Source: Urophycis tenuis (lineage: Eukaryota > Chordata > Actinopteri > Gadiformes > Phycidae). Taken from it: DNA of 64,000 nucleotides. The notes under the pieces are model-generated. The model saw nothing but the letters and a program-made list of their open reading frames with translations, made no database searches and had not been told where the DNA came from. The position numbers and the translations under genes are program-made. Of this stretch, positions 12,569 to 25,064 are shown in pieces (positions within the stretch are counted from its first letter, which is position 1; every line of letters starts with the position of its first letter). The DNA lies in assembly GCA_036785325.1 (NCBI GenBank), contig JAXIVH010000109.1, positions 531,501-595,500 of the forward strand. Direction: 5' to 3'.

Positions 12569-14717
12569 TCAGAGCCGAATACAGTGAAATGACTCCAGAG
12601 TCATTTCACTGTTCTTCTTCCCTCCTTTGGTTCTCCTGCCAGAGAACTCCAATGCTGCATACTTCAAGGAATCAGTTTCCTCACCCTAAAACAAAGTTTA
12701 CAAACGTTAGAGAGGATTCACATTTGACATGACATTGTATGTTTTAATAATCATCTATCCACCATTTGGGTTCAAAATAAGTTGAACAAATACAAAAAAA
12801 CTAATGTGTAGCAATGTTCAAATGTTATTTGGTTCTGAATATATAAATATCCATCCATCCATTATCGTAACCGCTTATCCTCTACGAGGGTCGCGGGGGG
12901 GCTGGAGCCAATCCCAGCTGCAACGGGCGAGAGGCGGGGTACACCCTGGACAGGTCGCCAGCCTATCACAGGGCTAACATATATAGACAAACAATCATTC
13001 ACACACTATGGTCAATTTAGAGACACCAATTAACCTAATCCCCAACCTGCATGTTTTTGGTTTGTGGGAGGAAGCCGGAGTACCCGGAGAGAACCCACGC
13101 AAGCACGGGGAGAACATGCAAACTCCACACAGAAAGGCCCCGGGTCCCAGGTGGATTCGAACCCAGAACCCTCTTGCTGTGAGGCGACAGTGCTAACCAC
13201 TGCACCACCGTACCGCCTATATAAGTATCTCTTCTATAAATACAAGTTCTCACACACTAAAACCCTTCTATCACGGCAGATGGGAAACTCCTGATGTGAG
13301 GTCATGTGGAGAATGTACTGTAGTGTTACAATGCTCACAAACCTGTAACGTATGATTAGAACAAGGATTGTAATCACAAGCAGACAGCAAGCCATCCGAT
13401 GCACCAAGATAGTTAGATGAACACTGGGGTCTAGAATAAAACAATAAACAACGGGTCATCAATCTGTAGAACTCATCATATTCTTTCATAACATAAGTGA
13501 TGCAAAAAACAAAAAAAAATCTTTTTTTTTTTAAAGTAAATGCTAAGTGTGCTTTCAGTATAACAAATATAATGGATGTGATTACCCTTAATGTCTATTA
13601 TCTTGTTAATTAAGTACTTTCTAAATAAACTGGAAGTATTGACCTGTTATGTCCAGCTGAGTTCCATTTCCAAACACAACTTCCCCACATGCTGCCAGGG
13701 CACAGTAGTAAGTCCCAGCATCAGAGGTGTCTACATTGTTTAGGGGGAGAGTGTAGACACAGCTCTGTGGAGCAGATGGAGGACCAGAACTATCCTGACA
13801 TTCACCGCTCCTGTTGCCATACATGTAAATGTCAGCAGGGTAAGATGGTCCTGATCCAGCTCTGAACCAGTACACACTGGGTTCCCCTTGGCACTGGTTT
13901 CTGTGGTCCGTCCTCTGGGAGGTAATAGAGCACTGGAGAGCCACAGGGTCTCCCAGCTGAACTGATGTCGACTCAGGCTGTTGGACCACAGTCTGGGAGA
14001 CAAACCGATGGTCATTGCTGTCTGTATAATTAAATACAATTATACAATTATATACAATATTTTTTTACTTCTGACCAAGACAATAAAAACATAGTAATGG
14101 ATATGTTACCTTTGACTGTCAAAAATGTTCCGGTCCAAGTATTCTGATATTGATTTCCTTGACTACAGAAATAGTTTGCTTCATCCTCTGTATTTATATT
14201 ACCGATGGTCAGATTAAAATCAGTTCCTTCTCCCACTGTGACTCTTGATTGAAAGGGCGGGTAAATCATTCTTGTTGCATAAATTGTCCTAGCAACCACT
14301 ATGGGCATATATCCAAGAGATTGCTTGTACCAAATAAAAAAAGTAGATTTATCCAGAAATTCACAATTTAGAGTAACTTTATCTCCGAGGTCTACTGTTT
14401 TCAGAGAGACCAATTGAGGAACCTCTTGGGTCTGAATCAGCGCTAAAAAGTCAAGAAAAATAAACAGCCATCAATCAGTGACAATAAAGTTCAAAAAGAG
14501 TTTCACATTCTGGGTCACATTCTTCTTATTTATGTATTTTAGCATTGTAAATAAATATCAAAAAACATCCGGCAAGATTTACTACTAATGATTTTCCCCA
14601 AACACTTAAATATTTTCTTTCATTTACACTGCATGAAAAAGAGAGCTTTTAATGTGAATAGAAAAAGTACTTACTTGCTGTGCTCAGAATTGTCATTGTG
14701 AAATATATTGTGAGCAT
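12569..14717 (-). CDS. nitr: Novel immune-type receptor (NITR), apparent hybrid gene
   Basis: Exons 14675-14717 (signal peptide), 14110-14442 (V domain) and 13644-14021 (six-cysteine I domain, FGNGT J-like end) are well supported and almost identical to the first NITR gene through the V domain. From intron 3 onward the sequence instead follows the third gene. The membrane exon starts at 13430 and probably ends at 13330 (weak donor ATT/GTAACA). That gives the right phase for a tail exon 12569-12685, for a total of 323 aa. The tail keeps one ITIM, LKYAAL (Tyr294); a second is lost to a frameshift. The hydrophobic segment carries a His-Arg pair (LTILV-HR-MACCLL). No match to exon 5 of the first gene was found. 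The gene is probably functional, but the 3' exon choice is inferred. If the weak donor is not used, the membrane exon reads on to a stop in the intron. Confidence 0.8.
12851..13217 (-). mobile_element. tRNA-derived SINE, 11-bp target-site duplication
   Basis: On the minus strand it begins GGCGGTACGGTGGTGCAG and has an A box around TGGTGCAGTGGTTAGC and a B box GGGTTCGAATCC. It ends in GGAT repeats. It is flanked by TATATAAATAT (12840-12850) and TATATAAGTAT (13218-13228). The third NITR gene has the empty site at about 25312-25330, so the insertion followed the duplication. It lies in the intron before the tail exon of the second NITR gene. Confidence 0.88.
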
Positions 14718-16487
14718 TGTCTCATTTCGGTGCTGAACTAGCAGCCCTACTCACTGAAGTGAAAGATTTTGACTCAAAAGACCAACATTTACAGAATCAT
14801 AGATCAACTGTGATTGGCTGGGTACGTAAGGACGAAAACTGAAACGAGACAATGAGCCAATGTTTGTGGCACTTCATATTTGTTGTTCATATTTTGTGTT
14901 TGTGTTTCTATATTACAGAAGTTCCCTGAGCCTTAGAATTTTCCTGAACATATAAAAATTAAATTTACTGTAGTTTTCTGATATTTCTTGTATTTATCTA
15001 CCTCTATCTACCAAATAACACTACTGTTAAATGCCAGTCTTCCTTTTTAAATAAATTCCCATACATCAGATTGTAGCATTACACACATGAATATCTATTT
15101 TTATGAGTTACGGTTATGATAGTTGGGTTGAGTAGCAATTGCAGTAAACACACAGACAAAACTCAACTAATCAGCAGCCTCACACACTAGGAAACCCATC
15201 CCACAAGAAGCACACTTATTTTGTGCGCTTATTAGAATGATAATTATGATGCTAAATGCCCTTAATGTAAATGTAAATGTACATTTTCATGGTTTGATTT
15301 AACAGCCTGAGTTTGGGGTTAAATCACTCTGAATGAGGTTTGTTTTTTTTAAAAACGTAAGGCCACGGCAAATCAATCACTGTCCAGCCAAGGGCAAATA
15401 TATTCATTGCTAAACCAAACGCAAACTTGATCTCAAAAGGCTAGGGTAACGCTGCCATAATAAGCAATGTGTTCACAGCCATTGGATGCACATCGTCCGA
15501 ATCAGAGAGATTCAGATGGCGGACATGAAGTGCCAACCCACAACTTTAATTAAATGTGACATCATACTTTGGACATTGACTGGTTTTCAATGGACAAAGA
15601 AACTGTTTTTGACACGTCCTGTAGAGCACACATGTGGTAAATTGATGTTCCTTACCACTTCACATAGTATGATTGAGTGCAGTTGTACTGAGGTAGCAGC
15701 AGTACCTGTGTTAGTAGGAGTGGTAGTATCCCTGTTATAGTGCATTAGTTGAAGATGTACAAAAGATGCATAATATCTAGAGTGGATGATTTGCATGTTT
15801 TGGGGCATGTATCAATGAAAAAGCGAACAAGCAAATTTCATGGGCTAGAGAAAAAATAATAATAACACAACTTTACTTATATGGCACATGACAACACATG
15901 TAAGAGAAGCTCTACAATTTGGGTAACATGCATTAACAATTATTACAAGACTGCATGAAAGCTTCTAAGACCCTAACCTTGCAACATTGCACTACACCAT
16001 GGATGTTTGTTTCTACTAGTGAGGCACAGGAACTTTAACACAAGGAAATGGCCATCTAAGCTTTGTCCCCTCGCGTATAATCTAACTCTACAGTCCACCA
16101 TGGAGGGGACTAATGAGGGTTGCACCCTGGACATGCTGTCTGCGACATACAGCATTCTATACTTTTGAACCCCTTGTTTTCAGTGAATAACGCTACCCCC
16201 TGAAAGCGCCGTCAGTGGTTGGTTTCCTCAGTTTGGTTTAAGGCTTGAAGTCCCTTACTCCTCATGTCATCACAGGATATTCTGGCACATTTACAGAATG
16301 AGTTAATTGTATGACAGCCTTGTTCAGAATCTTGATTTGTTTTGTTTTTTAAATCCACAACAGTTTGAGTAATAAAGGTTTGAAATCTATATATTTGGAG
16401 TAAACCATATCTTTGTGTTTCACATGAAATATGCTATATCATAGGATCCCCTCTTGGTTCTTTGTTGACTGCATTTGTTTGTTTCAG

Positions 16488-16688
16488 GCTGCATGCTTTA
16501 TAACCGCCAGTGTAAAGTGACAGTTAATGCAACAAGCTCCAAGCATGTAGTGTTGCTTCCTTTCCTTTGTGCCGGAAACCAAACAAAGGGTGAGGCCGAG
16601 CAGCGGTAGAGCTGAGACGAGGGCTGTGGTTGGACGTGCCTTCGTCTTTGATACTCTGCTGAAACTCTTAACCATAACCTGCCTGAAG
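16488..16688 (+). pseudogene. Broken copy of an exon-like sequence (unit B)
   Basis: It is nearly identical to 6514-6714 and has the same 1-bp and 4-bp losses relative to the open form at 34994-35199. It was therefore already broken before units A and B separated. Confidence 0.45.
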
Positions 16689-17809
16689 GTATCAACAGGA
16701 TGTGTTGCTAAGGTTATGCAGAAACCAACCATGAAACAGACATACATTTCCCATCACTGACTGTTATTTATAAGTAATCGATGTTGTTGTATACAGCGAT
16801 ATTACTATCTTCACATTTATTTAAGATCCTATCGACTGCAGAGGTGAGCATAACTGGGACTCAATTTCAACTATTCATACCCAACCAATGCTGCCTTGTC
16901 TCTGTGTGTCTGTCTGTCTATCTTGTAAATTATAGAGATAGGTAAAGACTGGAAATATTTTATGAAAATAATTGCATGAACAACATTTTAAATCAGTTTA
17001 AGATAACAGTGTTAATATTTACACCACCACCAGGGAATACGCCTACAATGAAATGTCAAGTGTGATGAAGTAGGCCAAAATTATATTTATTTAAACACCT
17101 AAATCACCAAAATCCAGGGTTTGATTCTAACTAGGTTCACTTGGGTTATCTAGCGTGCCGTGCACTGTCAGTAGTTATGATAATGACTAGTAAATCTATA
17201 GGTACGCTAAGTGAAAGATGTGTTTATTCTCTGAATCTGGATTTGATTGGCCAGGAATATCTCTTTACTTAAATTACCTCACATTGTAACAAGTAACAAC
17301 AAATCGAAAGCTATTACTTGAACCACCTCCTTGAAAAAGTTATTTTGTGGTTTTGAAGATGCAAGCTTCATGAACATAAATCAGAGAGCCTATCGCTCAT
17401 CTGCATCTACTCATGAATATGTAGAAGACTGATTTGTGTATGTTTGAAGTCCTGGAGCTTTCAATTGCAGTCCCATGCCGAGGAGGTGTTTATTCAGTCT
17501 CTTCTTGAGGCATGAACTCCACTTGGTGTGATGTCTCAACAGCAGCGGGAAGGCCGTTTCATGTTGATACAGCAGAGTGGAGGAGGCTGCTGTCAAGTCT
17601 TTTGGCGTCAGCCCTGCATCATGGCCTGGTGGCAACCTCTGAGTGGTTGCACCTGGGACAAGAGTTGAGGGTAGCAGTGCTTTCAGTCTGCTGGACAGTT
17701 GGGAGTGTGCATCTTAAAAGAACAGGTGTTGCAGTAACTGTTCTGCGATGGCTCAGCTTGATGGCATAATTATTGAAGGCATAGTCCTAATCCACACCAA
17801 TGATGTGTA

Positions 17810-17965
17810 GAAAAAGAAGAAGGCCATTTAGCAGACACTTTTGTCCAAAGCGACTTACAATCAGTACAGGTCTGGGGTTCAACAGGGTTCAACTGGACAG
17901 TTCGAGGTGGGGATCGAACCGCCAACCCCCCGGTTAGTGGACGACCCGTTCTACCCACTGCCAAT
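17810..17965 (-). repeat. tRNA-related fish SINE (unit B copy)
   Basis: Same element and relative location as 7838-7990, with the AAAGCGACTTACA motif and a B-box-like segment on the minus strand. Confidence 0.6.
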
Positions 17966-18938
17966 TCTTTCCCAGTCCCAAAACACATTTGCAAGTATTC
18001 AATCTGTCCTGTTTCTTGGTTAATGTACATGGGGCGAAAAACGCTTCTCAAACTATTTCACTACAGTTGCGTACCTGTGGCCAAAATAAAAGAATGGTGT
18101 CTGCGCGGAATGATGCCTGTCACGTTATTGAAACCAGAGTGGAAAGTTTGGTGTAAAAATAGCCCCTGAGCAGCTCACACTCGCCGCAATGATGCTCAAC
18201 TTTCCATCAGTCAATATAGGTGATCTGTTTGTGTGTGTGTGTGTGTGTGTCTGTGTGCATGTACATGTATTACCTGGTTCTGCACTCTCTTGCTGTCCCC
18301 ACATCCTGTCTGCATCCAGAAAATTAATCTGTATGTATTTCATTCATATACATTAAAATATTGCATGATTCTCTGGCAAACTTTCTTGGGAACAGCAGGT
18401 TTTCCTTCAATTTAAACACCCCTCCCTCTCGACCAAACAAATAATTGAAAATAGGTTTTTATCTGGAAATGTTGAATATTTCAAAGAAGGGTGCATGGAG
18501 TGCAGTGGTGACTACAGCCCACTGCTTGATCCCAGGCAGCAGAATTCATATATTGTCACAGTACAACAAAATCTGAATAGCTGACCATTGGATGAAAGGA
18601 AAAAAAATGTAAAATTCATTTTAATACAATACAACTTTAGTTCATGAAAATCAAGAGAAAAAAATGTTTAAAGGAATATGCTATTGACTTATAAAAATAT
18701 TTGTGATTGTGTTTATTCAATAACAGACATTACTCTGGCGCCACCGAGTGGTAGTAGCGATGTGCCACTAAAGTGTACTCGTTCGAATGCAACAATGACA
18801 CAGATACAAGAGAGTGTGTAAAATGGTTCTTCACGTTGTTATAGTTGAAAACTAATAAGATTAATGTTGGTATGCGGGACTTATAGGTGATACATTTGAG
18901 TCCCTGTTTGCCATCTTACCTGTATATCTCTCTCAACC

Positions 18939-19305
18939 TGGTCTCACGGGAATCAGTGGAAGACGCTTAACTTAACAAAATCTGTGGTGGGCCCACGGAA
19001 TCACTCAAATTTCTGTGAAACTCACATGGATTTCGCTCCAATGCAAGTTAATGACACTCATATTTCAGTCAATGAACTTTTATAACTTTGGGCTACATTA
19101 AAATTGAATAATTACAGTAGTTTCAGGACTGCATATTTGTCATAGGCTTAAATTATGCCTTCATTTAAGTGGGATATTTAATAATCGATGGATGGTATAG
19201 TGAGCCTACCTTTTTTTACTCGGTTGTGTCTATAACGTTCTAATCCATCTTATCTCATCCATTTCCGTGAGTTTCACAGAAATTTCAGTGATTCCTGTGA
19301 GACCA
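18939..19305. mobile_element. MITE-like inverted-repeat element (unit B copy)
   Basis: This is the paralogue of 8963-9327 and keeps the inverted TGGTCTCAC ends. Confidence 0.6.
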
Positions 19306-19532
19306 TGTTGATCACTCTACTTTTACAAGCATGATTTGAAAGAACTGCTGCTTCAGAAATGTATTTTTGGGGACCCATTGAAGACCATCGAAACTTATTT
19401 ATATACAAAATAACAGAAGCAAACTTCTCACGACAAAAAACAACAAACTGTCCAACATTTCTTCGTTTTCATTAATGACCTAATTTTAATACCAAACAAC
19501 ATTTACAACATGAAAAATTTGTGCTCTTCATT

Positions 19533-22500
19533 TCAAGATTCAAGATTCAAGATTCAAGTATCTTTATTGTCAAATGTGCTACATGGCAGGCATATAGCAC
19601 AGATGAAATTGCAGTCCTCTCAGACCTGGTGCAAAATAAACAATGGACAGACAAACGGACACCGTACAGACAAAAACACAGAAACACAGAAAAGTATGAA
19701 AAAAGTGAGGTAGTGCATTGATAAATGGAAAATTGAATAGTGCAAAAAAATAGTGCAAAATATATTTGAAACAGTCAAAGGACAATTTTAAAGTGTCATT
19801 CAGGATGAGAGTTTGTGAGTGGTGGCGGGAGGGCAATGGTCCGAGGTGGGTGCAGGTTTAAGAGTCTGTGGCAGGGGGGCAGAGGAGGGGAGGGGGGGGG
19901 GGGGGGGGGGCAGGGGCAGAACAGGCTTTCACCGGACAGCCTGGTGAAAGAAGCTGTCCTTGAGCCTGCTGGTTCTGGCCCGCAGACTCCGCAGTCTCCT
20001 CCCCGACGACAGAAAACTGAAGATACTGTGGGATGGGTGGGTGGGGTCACCAGCAATCCTGATGGCTTTGCCGGTGAGGCGGGTGTTGTAAATGTCCAAT
20101 ATGGGGGGGAGAGAGACACCGATGATCCTCTCAGCTGCTCTCACTATGCGCTGCAGTGTCTTGCGGCAGGACACAGTGCAGGCACCGTACCACAGTGATG
20201 CAGCTGGTCAGGAGGCTCTCGATGGTGCCTCTGTAGAAGGTTTGCATAATGGTGGATGAGGCCCCAGCTCTTTTTAGTTTGCGGAGGAAGTACAGGCGTT
20301 GGTTGGCTTTTTTGGCCAGTGATGCGGTGTTATGGTTCCATGACAGGTCTTCGGAGATGTGCACACCCAGGAACTTGGTGCTGCTCACCCTCTCCACTGT
20401 AGCATCGTTGATGATCAGTGGAGCATGCTGTGTGTGCATTCTCCTGAAGTCCACAACAATCTCCTTCGTCTTCTCCACATTCAGACGGAGATTGTTGTCC
20501 TTGCACCACGTAGCCAGCCTGTTCACCTCACTCCTGTAGATCGTCTCATCGCCGTTGTTGATGAGACCCACCACAGTCGTGTCATCCGCAAACTTGATGA
20601 AGATGTTGGAGCTGGATGTTGGTGTGCAGTCGTGGGTCAGCAGGGTGAATAGGAGGGGGCTCAGCACACATCCTTGGGGGGCCCCCGTGTTCAGTGTGAT
20701 GGTGCTGGAGGTGCTGCTGCCGACCCGAACAGTCTGTGGTCTTCCCGTCAGGAAGTCCAACAGCCAGTTGCACAGGGAGGTGTTGAGTCCTAGCTGGTCC
20801 AGTTTGTGAATGAGCTGCTGGGGGATGATTGTGTTGAATGCTGAGCTGAAGTCGATGAACAGCATTCTGACATATGAGTCTTTTGAGTCCAGGTGGGTGA
20901 GGGCAGAGTGGAGGGCAGAGGAGATGGCATCATCGGTCGAACGATTGGACCGAGATGCGAACTGGAAAGGGTCCAGGGTGGGGGGGAGGGCAGACCTGAT
21001 GTGTTGCATGACTAGCCGCTCGAAGCACTTCATGAGGATGGGAGTGAGTGCGACTGGGCGGTAGTCATTGTGGCAGGAGGGAGACGACTTTTTCGGCACC
21101 GGGATGATGGTGGTGGCTTTGAGGCATGTGGGGACAACAGCCTGGCTCAGCGAGGTGTTGAAGATGTCCGTGAAGACATCTGTGAGCTCCTCAGCACAGT
21201 CCCTCAGTACACGACCGGGAATGTTGTCGGGACCAGAGGCTTTCCGTGGGTGTGTCCCTTTGAGGGATCGCCTCACGCTATCTGGGGATAGCGTCAACAC
21301 CTGGTCGCCGGGAGAGGGTGGGGTCTTCTGTGCCGGGGTGCTGTTATCTGCCTCAAAGCGGGCGAAGAAGTCGTTCAGCTCGTTCAGCAGAGGGGTGGAG
21401 CTGTCGCAGGTCTGCGGAGAGGGCTTGTAGTCCGTTAAGGATTGGATCCCTTGCCACAGGTTCCTGGAGTCTCTGCTGTTGCTGAAGCGGTCGGCGATCC
21501 TCCTGGAGTACCGTCTCTTGGCCTTCCTGATGCCGCGTGCCAGGTTGGCCCTGGCTGCCTTCAGGCCCACCTCGTCTCCAGCTCTGAAGGCGGTGTTCCG
21601 AGCCCTCAGGAGTCTGTAGACTTCCCCTGTCAGCCATGGCTTCTGGTTGGCCCGAATGCGGATGCTCTTGGTGACTGTGACGTCATCAATGCATTTCCGC
21701 ATGTAGGAAGTGACGGTGTCCGTGTACTCCTGGAGGTCTGTAGTGTTGTTGTAGGTGGCTGCCCGTCTGAACATGCTCCAGTCGGTGATGAGGAAGCAGT
21801 CCTGGAGTGTCTCTGAAGACCCCTCAGGCCACACGCGTACCTGTTTTGTTGTTGGTCTGATGACTTTGACCAGGGGTCTGTAAGCAGGCATTAATATAGT
21901 GCTGATGTGGTCTGAGGCTCCTAGGTGGGGCAGGGGGAGGGCTTTGTAGGCCCCTCTATGCGTGGTGTAAACATTGTCCAGGATATTATTGCCACGTGTG
22001 GGAAAGTTGATGTGTCCATGGAGTTGTGGAAACACGCTCTTGGGGTTTGCATGATTGAAGTCCCCAGCCAGGATGAGGAAAGCATCAGGGTGGGCTGTCT
22101 GCTGCTCACTGATGTGCTGGTAGAGTTCATACAATGCCTCGCTCCTGTTGTTGTTGGAGCCAGGGGGGGATGTATATTGCTACCAGGAGTATGGCACTAA
22201 ATTCCCTCGGCAGGTAGAATGGCCGGCATTTAATTACCATAAACTCCACCAGTGTTGAGCAGTGTATGCAAACCACAGCAGCGTCACGGCACCAGGCATC
22301 ACTGATGTATACACAGAGTCCCCCGCCGCGAGTCTTCCCCCCCTCGACGAGCACTCTGTCCGCCCGGTAGCATGTTAGCCCGGAGAGTTGAATGGCACAG
22401 TCCGGGACGCTGTCAGTGAGCCATGTTTCCGCAAAAACAAAGGCACAACAGTTACTCACGGTTTTGGTGGATGTCCGGAGTAGACGGATGTAATCCAGTT

Positions 22501-22913
22501 TATTATCCAGCGATCGTACGTTGGCCAGTACGATCTTAGGGATAGCCGGCCGATGAGGGCTAGCCGCTAGCCTAGCTCGGATACCTCCGCGCTTGCCCCT
22601 CTTCTGCTTCCGCATATTCCGCTTGTGGCGCCTCCACTGGCGGCTGGTTGCAGGAGTGGGGGTCGGTGATTGAGCAGGCCGCTGGAGCAGATCGCAGTCG
22701 CGTAGTATTTCCGCGACTGCTGGATTTATGTCCATATTTGTAGTTCTGCCGATGGCGAGCAGAAACTCACGGGAGTAGGTGTGTTTCGGGACATAAAGAC
22801 GCGACGATGACGGACATGTGCACGTATGTACACCACACAAAAAACATAAAAACACAGATTCGACGGGAGAGAGAGGAGCCGCTGCGTGTGTACGCGCCGC
22901 CATTACTTTTACA
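19533..22913 (-). mobile_element. Non-LTR retrotransposon (LINE), L2/CR1-like, nearly full length
   Basis: This is a minus-strand LINE with an endonuclease and a reverse transcriptase region. The 3' end, at the left, has three copies of a 7-bp TTCAAGA-type repeat rather than poly(A), which fits the L2/CR1 group. Comparison with the empty sites in unit A (about 9555) and unit C (about 37240) places the insertion inside CTTCATT/CACCAAAA. No target-site duplication longer than one or two bases is visible. The first ATG (22903) is within about 10 bp of the 5' junction, so the 5' UTR is short or trimmed. The clade is inferred from motif style and the 3' tail. Confidence 0.9.
19929..22903 (-). pseudogene. 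LINE ORF2: endonuclease plus reverse transcriptase, two frameshifts
   Basis: The reading frame comes in three pieces. 22127-22903 holds a basic N-terminus and the first half of an APE-type endonuclease (NVRSLDNK, ETWLTD, GGGLCVYI, ending YIPP). 20131-22134 holds the rest (GDFNHAN, SDHIS) and the reverse transcriptase (PVPKK, DYRPVALT, LFIDFSSAFN, GAPQGCVLSPLLF, catalytic FADD). 19929-20174 holds the C-terminal tail (KTLQRIVRAAERI, then SRLKDSFFHQAVR). A single extra base just after the YIPP codons and another break near 20175 separate the frames. The catalytic motifs are intact, so the copy is probably fairly young but not autonomous as written. Confidence 0.88.
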
Positions 22914-25064
22914 TCACCAAAATGGAATGTGGTCAAAGGGAGAATCGACGACAGGCTACAGAGTGTAATCTAAACGGACTATAGACCTAATACAATGTAG
23001 AGGCCACAAACAAATTGAAGTCTGATCGTCACAAGCATCTCAGGTTACTGTGCCATTGCTGTTTGGATACTGGTTCTCATGTAGGCTAATTGTAACTTAT
23101 CATTATTCTATTGTTTTCTTTCGTTTTTGACGGCATAGAGATCCGGGGCTATTCCCAAAAGATCCAGATCCAGATTAAAAAAAACATCTAAATCCAACGT
23201 CTTCCAGAATTGTCTTATTGCATTCTATTTTCATGCATTCTGCATACATTTATTCAATTAACTTTCTTCTGTAAACAAAACCAATAATATAATCCAATGT
23301 TCTAACACACTCTGTGACAACATTCATTCTGTTCAGAACACACCTGTTCTGAAGAAAACAAAAATAAACACTAAATATCACACACATACAGACACACCTT
23401 CACACACGCCATTTTTCCCAGAAGAACACTTTGATCATGAAACCAAGCAGAATGAAGACATGAACAAATAAATAAAATATCACAAAATTCTAAATAAATA
23501 AAAAATGCATGTGTTTACTTAATAGAAAGCAATTAACAAGATGTCCAACTAGTTTGAAATGCTGACTGATAATTTAAAAAATAATGCATGGCCCAGGACT
23601 TAACTGTGTGCAATATTTAGTTGCTTTGGAGGTTTCCATAAGTAGTCAGCATAGAATGTCCTAACAACAATTATTGAACTGACTGTCAACATTCATAAGT
23701 TTTATCCAAGATTTGTGTATCAAACAGAAGTGACTGAGAAGAGAGTGAACAGCTATTCAGATGATAGACCTAATCCTAACTTTTTTCTTTCTATTTCTGC
23801 ATGAACAATTCTTCATCATAGTTCAGCGTTTACCAACTGTCACAATATTAAATGCATTCAGTTTATTTCATTAGTATTTAATTTGATGACTGACAGTACA
23901 TGTGTGTACGCCCGTACATGTGGCTTAAATCACACAAAAATTACCATAGAGACAAAAAAAAAAAATAGATACCGTGGCCGACAACATTGAGGGCTCGAAA
24001 TGCTATTGTGTGTGCAAAGATACCGTTTGTTCCCACATTTTGTATAATTCATTGATGGGCCATTTTTGTACTAGAACTATTTACAAATGTGACTGGGGAG
24101 TTTTGTTACTGAATCTTTGTCCGTGTGTGCAATATCAGATTTGTTAATGTGTAAAATAATCTCTAAATGTGTCCTGAGATTTGTGAATGTGTAGGCTACA
24201 GAAATCTGCAAATGTGTATTCAGAATCGATGTGTGTGTTATCAGATTTATAAATTCGTAAAACATATGTATGTGTGTAGAGAAGTGTGTAGACAAATCTG
24301 TAAATGCGTGCATAGATACAGTATTAAAGATTAAATTAACTCTCAACCAATCTTTTTACACATGACTTTTGTTGCACGTCTGCCGTGGCAGAGGTCTGCA
24401 AATGCATGTGGAGATTTGCCAAGGTTAGGGTTAGGGCAAAATCACTTGTTCAATTTCAAATCACTCTACTTGTATTATAAAATCAAAATATGTTTTCTTT
24501 AGATAGATAGGTACTTTATTCATCCAGAGGAAAGTCTTAATTTTAAGCTTTATGCCTGCCTTGTAATTAAACATCTTATTTGTGGATCTATGTAATACTC
24601 AGAACAGGGATTCCCAAACTTTTAGATTTCTTGCCCGTCTGAAATACTGCACTGTCTGAACCCATACAATAGCAAATAACCTTTAAAAATAAATGAAATA
24701 TTATGAACATTAACTATTTTTGAAAACTTGCCTCTGGCAACCATACACATTTAAGCTACAACCAAAATGAACGCCAGCTACAATGACGTGGAGAGATATG
24801 TATGTGCTATGTGCAGCTTCACAAAACTCAAGCCTTTTATTTCCACCATTATGTGGTTTGATCTTTCTCGCTACTGTGGAGTGCCATTCAAGTACTGTCA
24901 TAATCTTATAATTTATCCTGTTTTATCTCATCTTATTTTAAACTTGTACTCTTTACATCTTGAGAAATCTACTACACATCACAACATTGAGGAATACTAA
25001 TTATATTGGGATCTGGCTGAGATACTTCAGCGACAGGCTTCTCTCACAGCCGAATACAGTGAAA

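Larger units (their letters stand above)
3650..13643. repeat. Tandem segmental duplication, unit A (~10 kb)
   Basis: From the I-domain exon of the first NITR gene to that of the second, the sequence is nearly identical to 13644-25697. For example, the block from 4733 to about 9560 matches that from 14717 to about 19530 with only scattered substitutions and small indels. Differences in length are explained by a hAT element and a SINE present only here and a LINE present only in unit B. The spacer contains no supported functional gene. Confidence 0.9.

Noticed and set aside
20249..22200. Plus-strand ORFs over the LINE
   Set aside because: They are antisense shadows of the reverse transcriptase frame, which has the real motifs on the minus strand.
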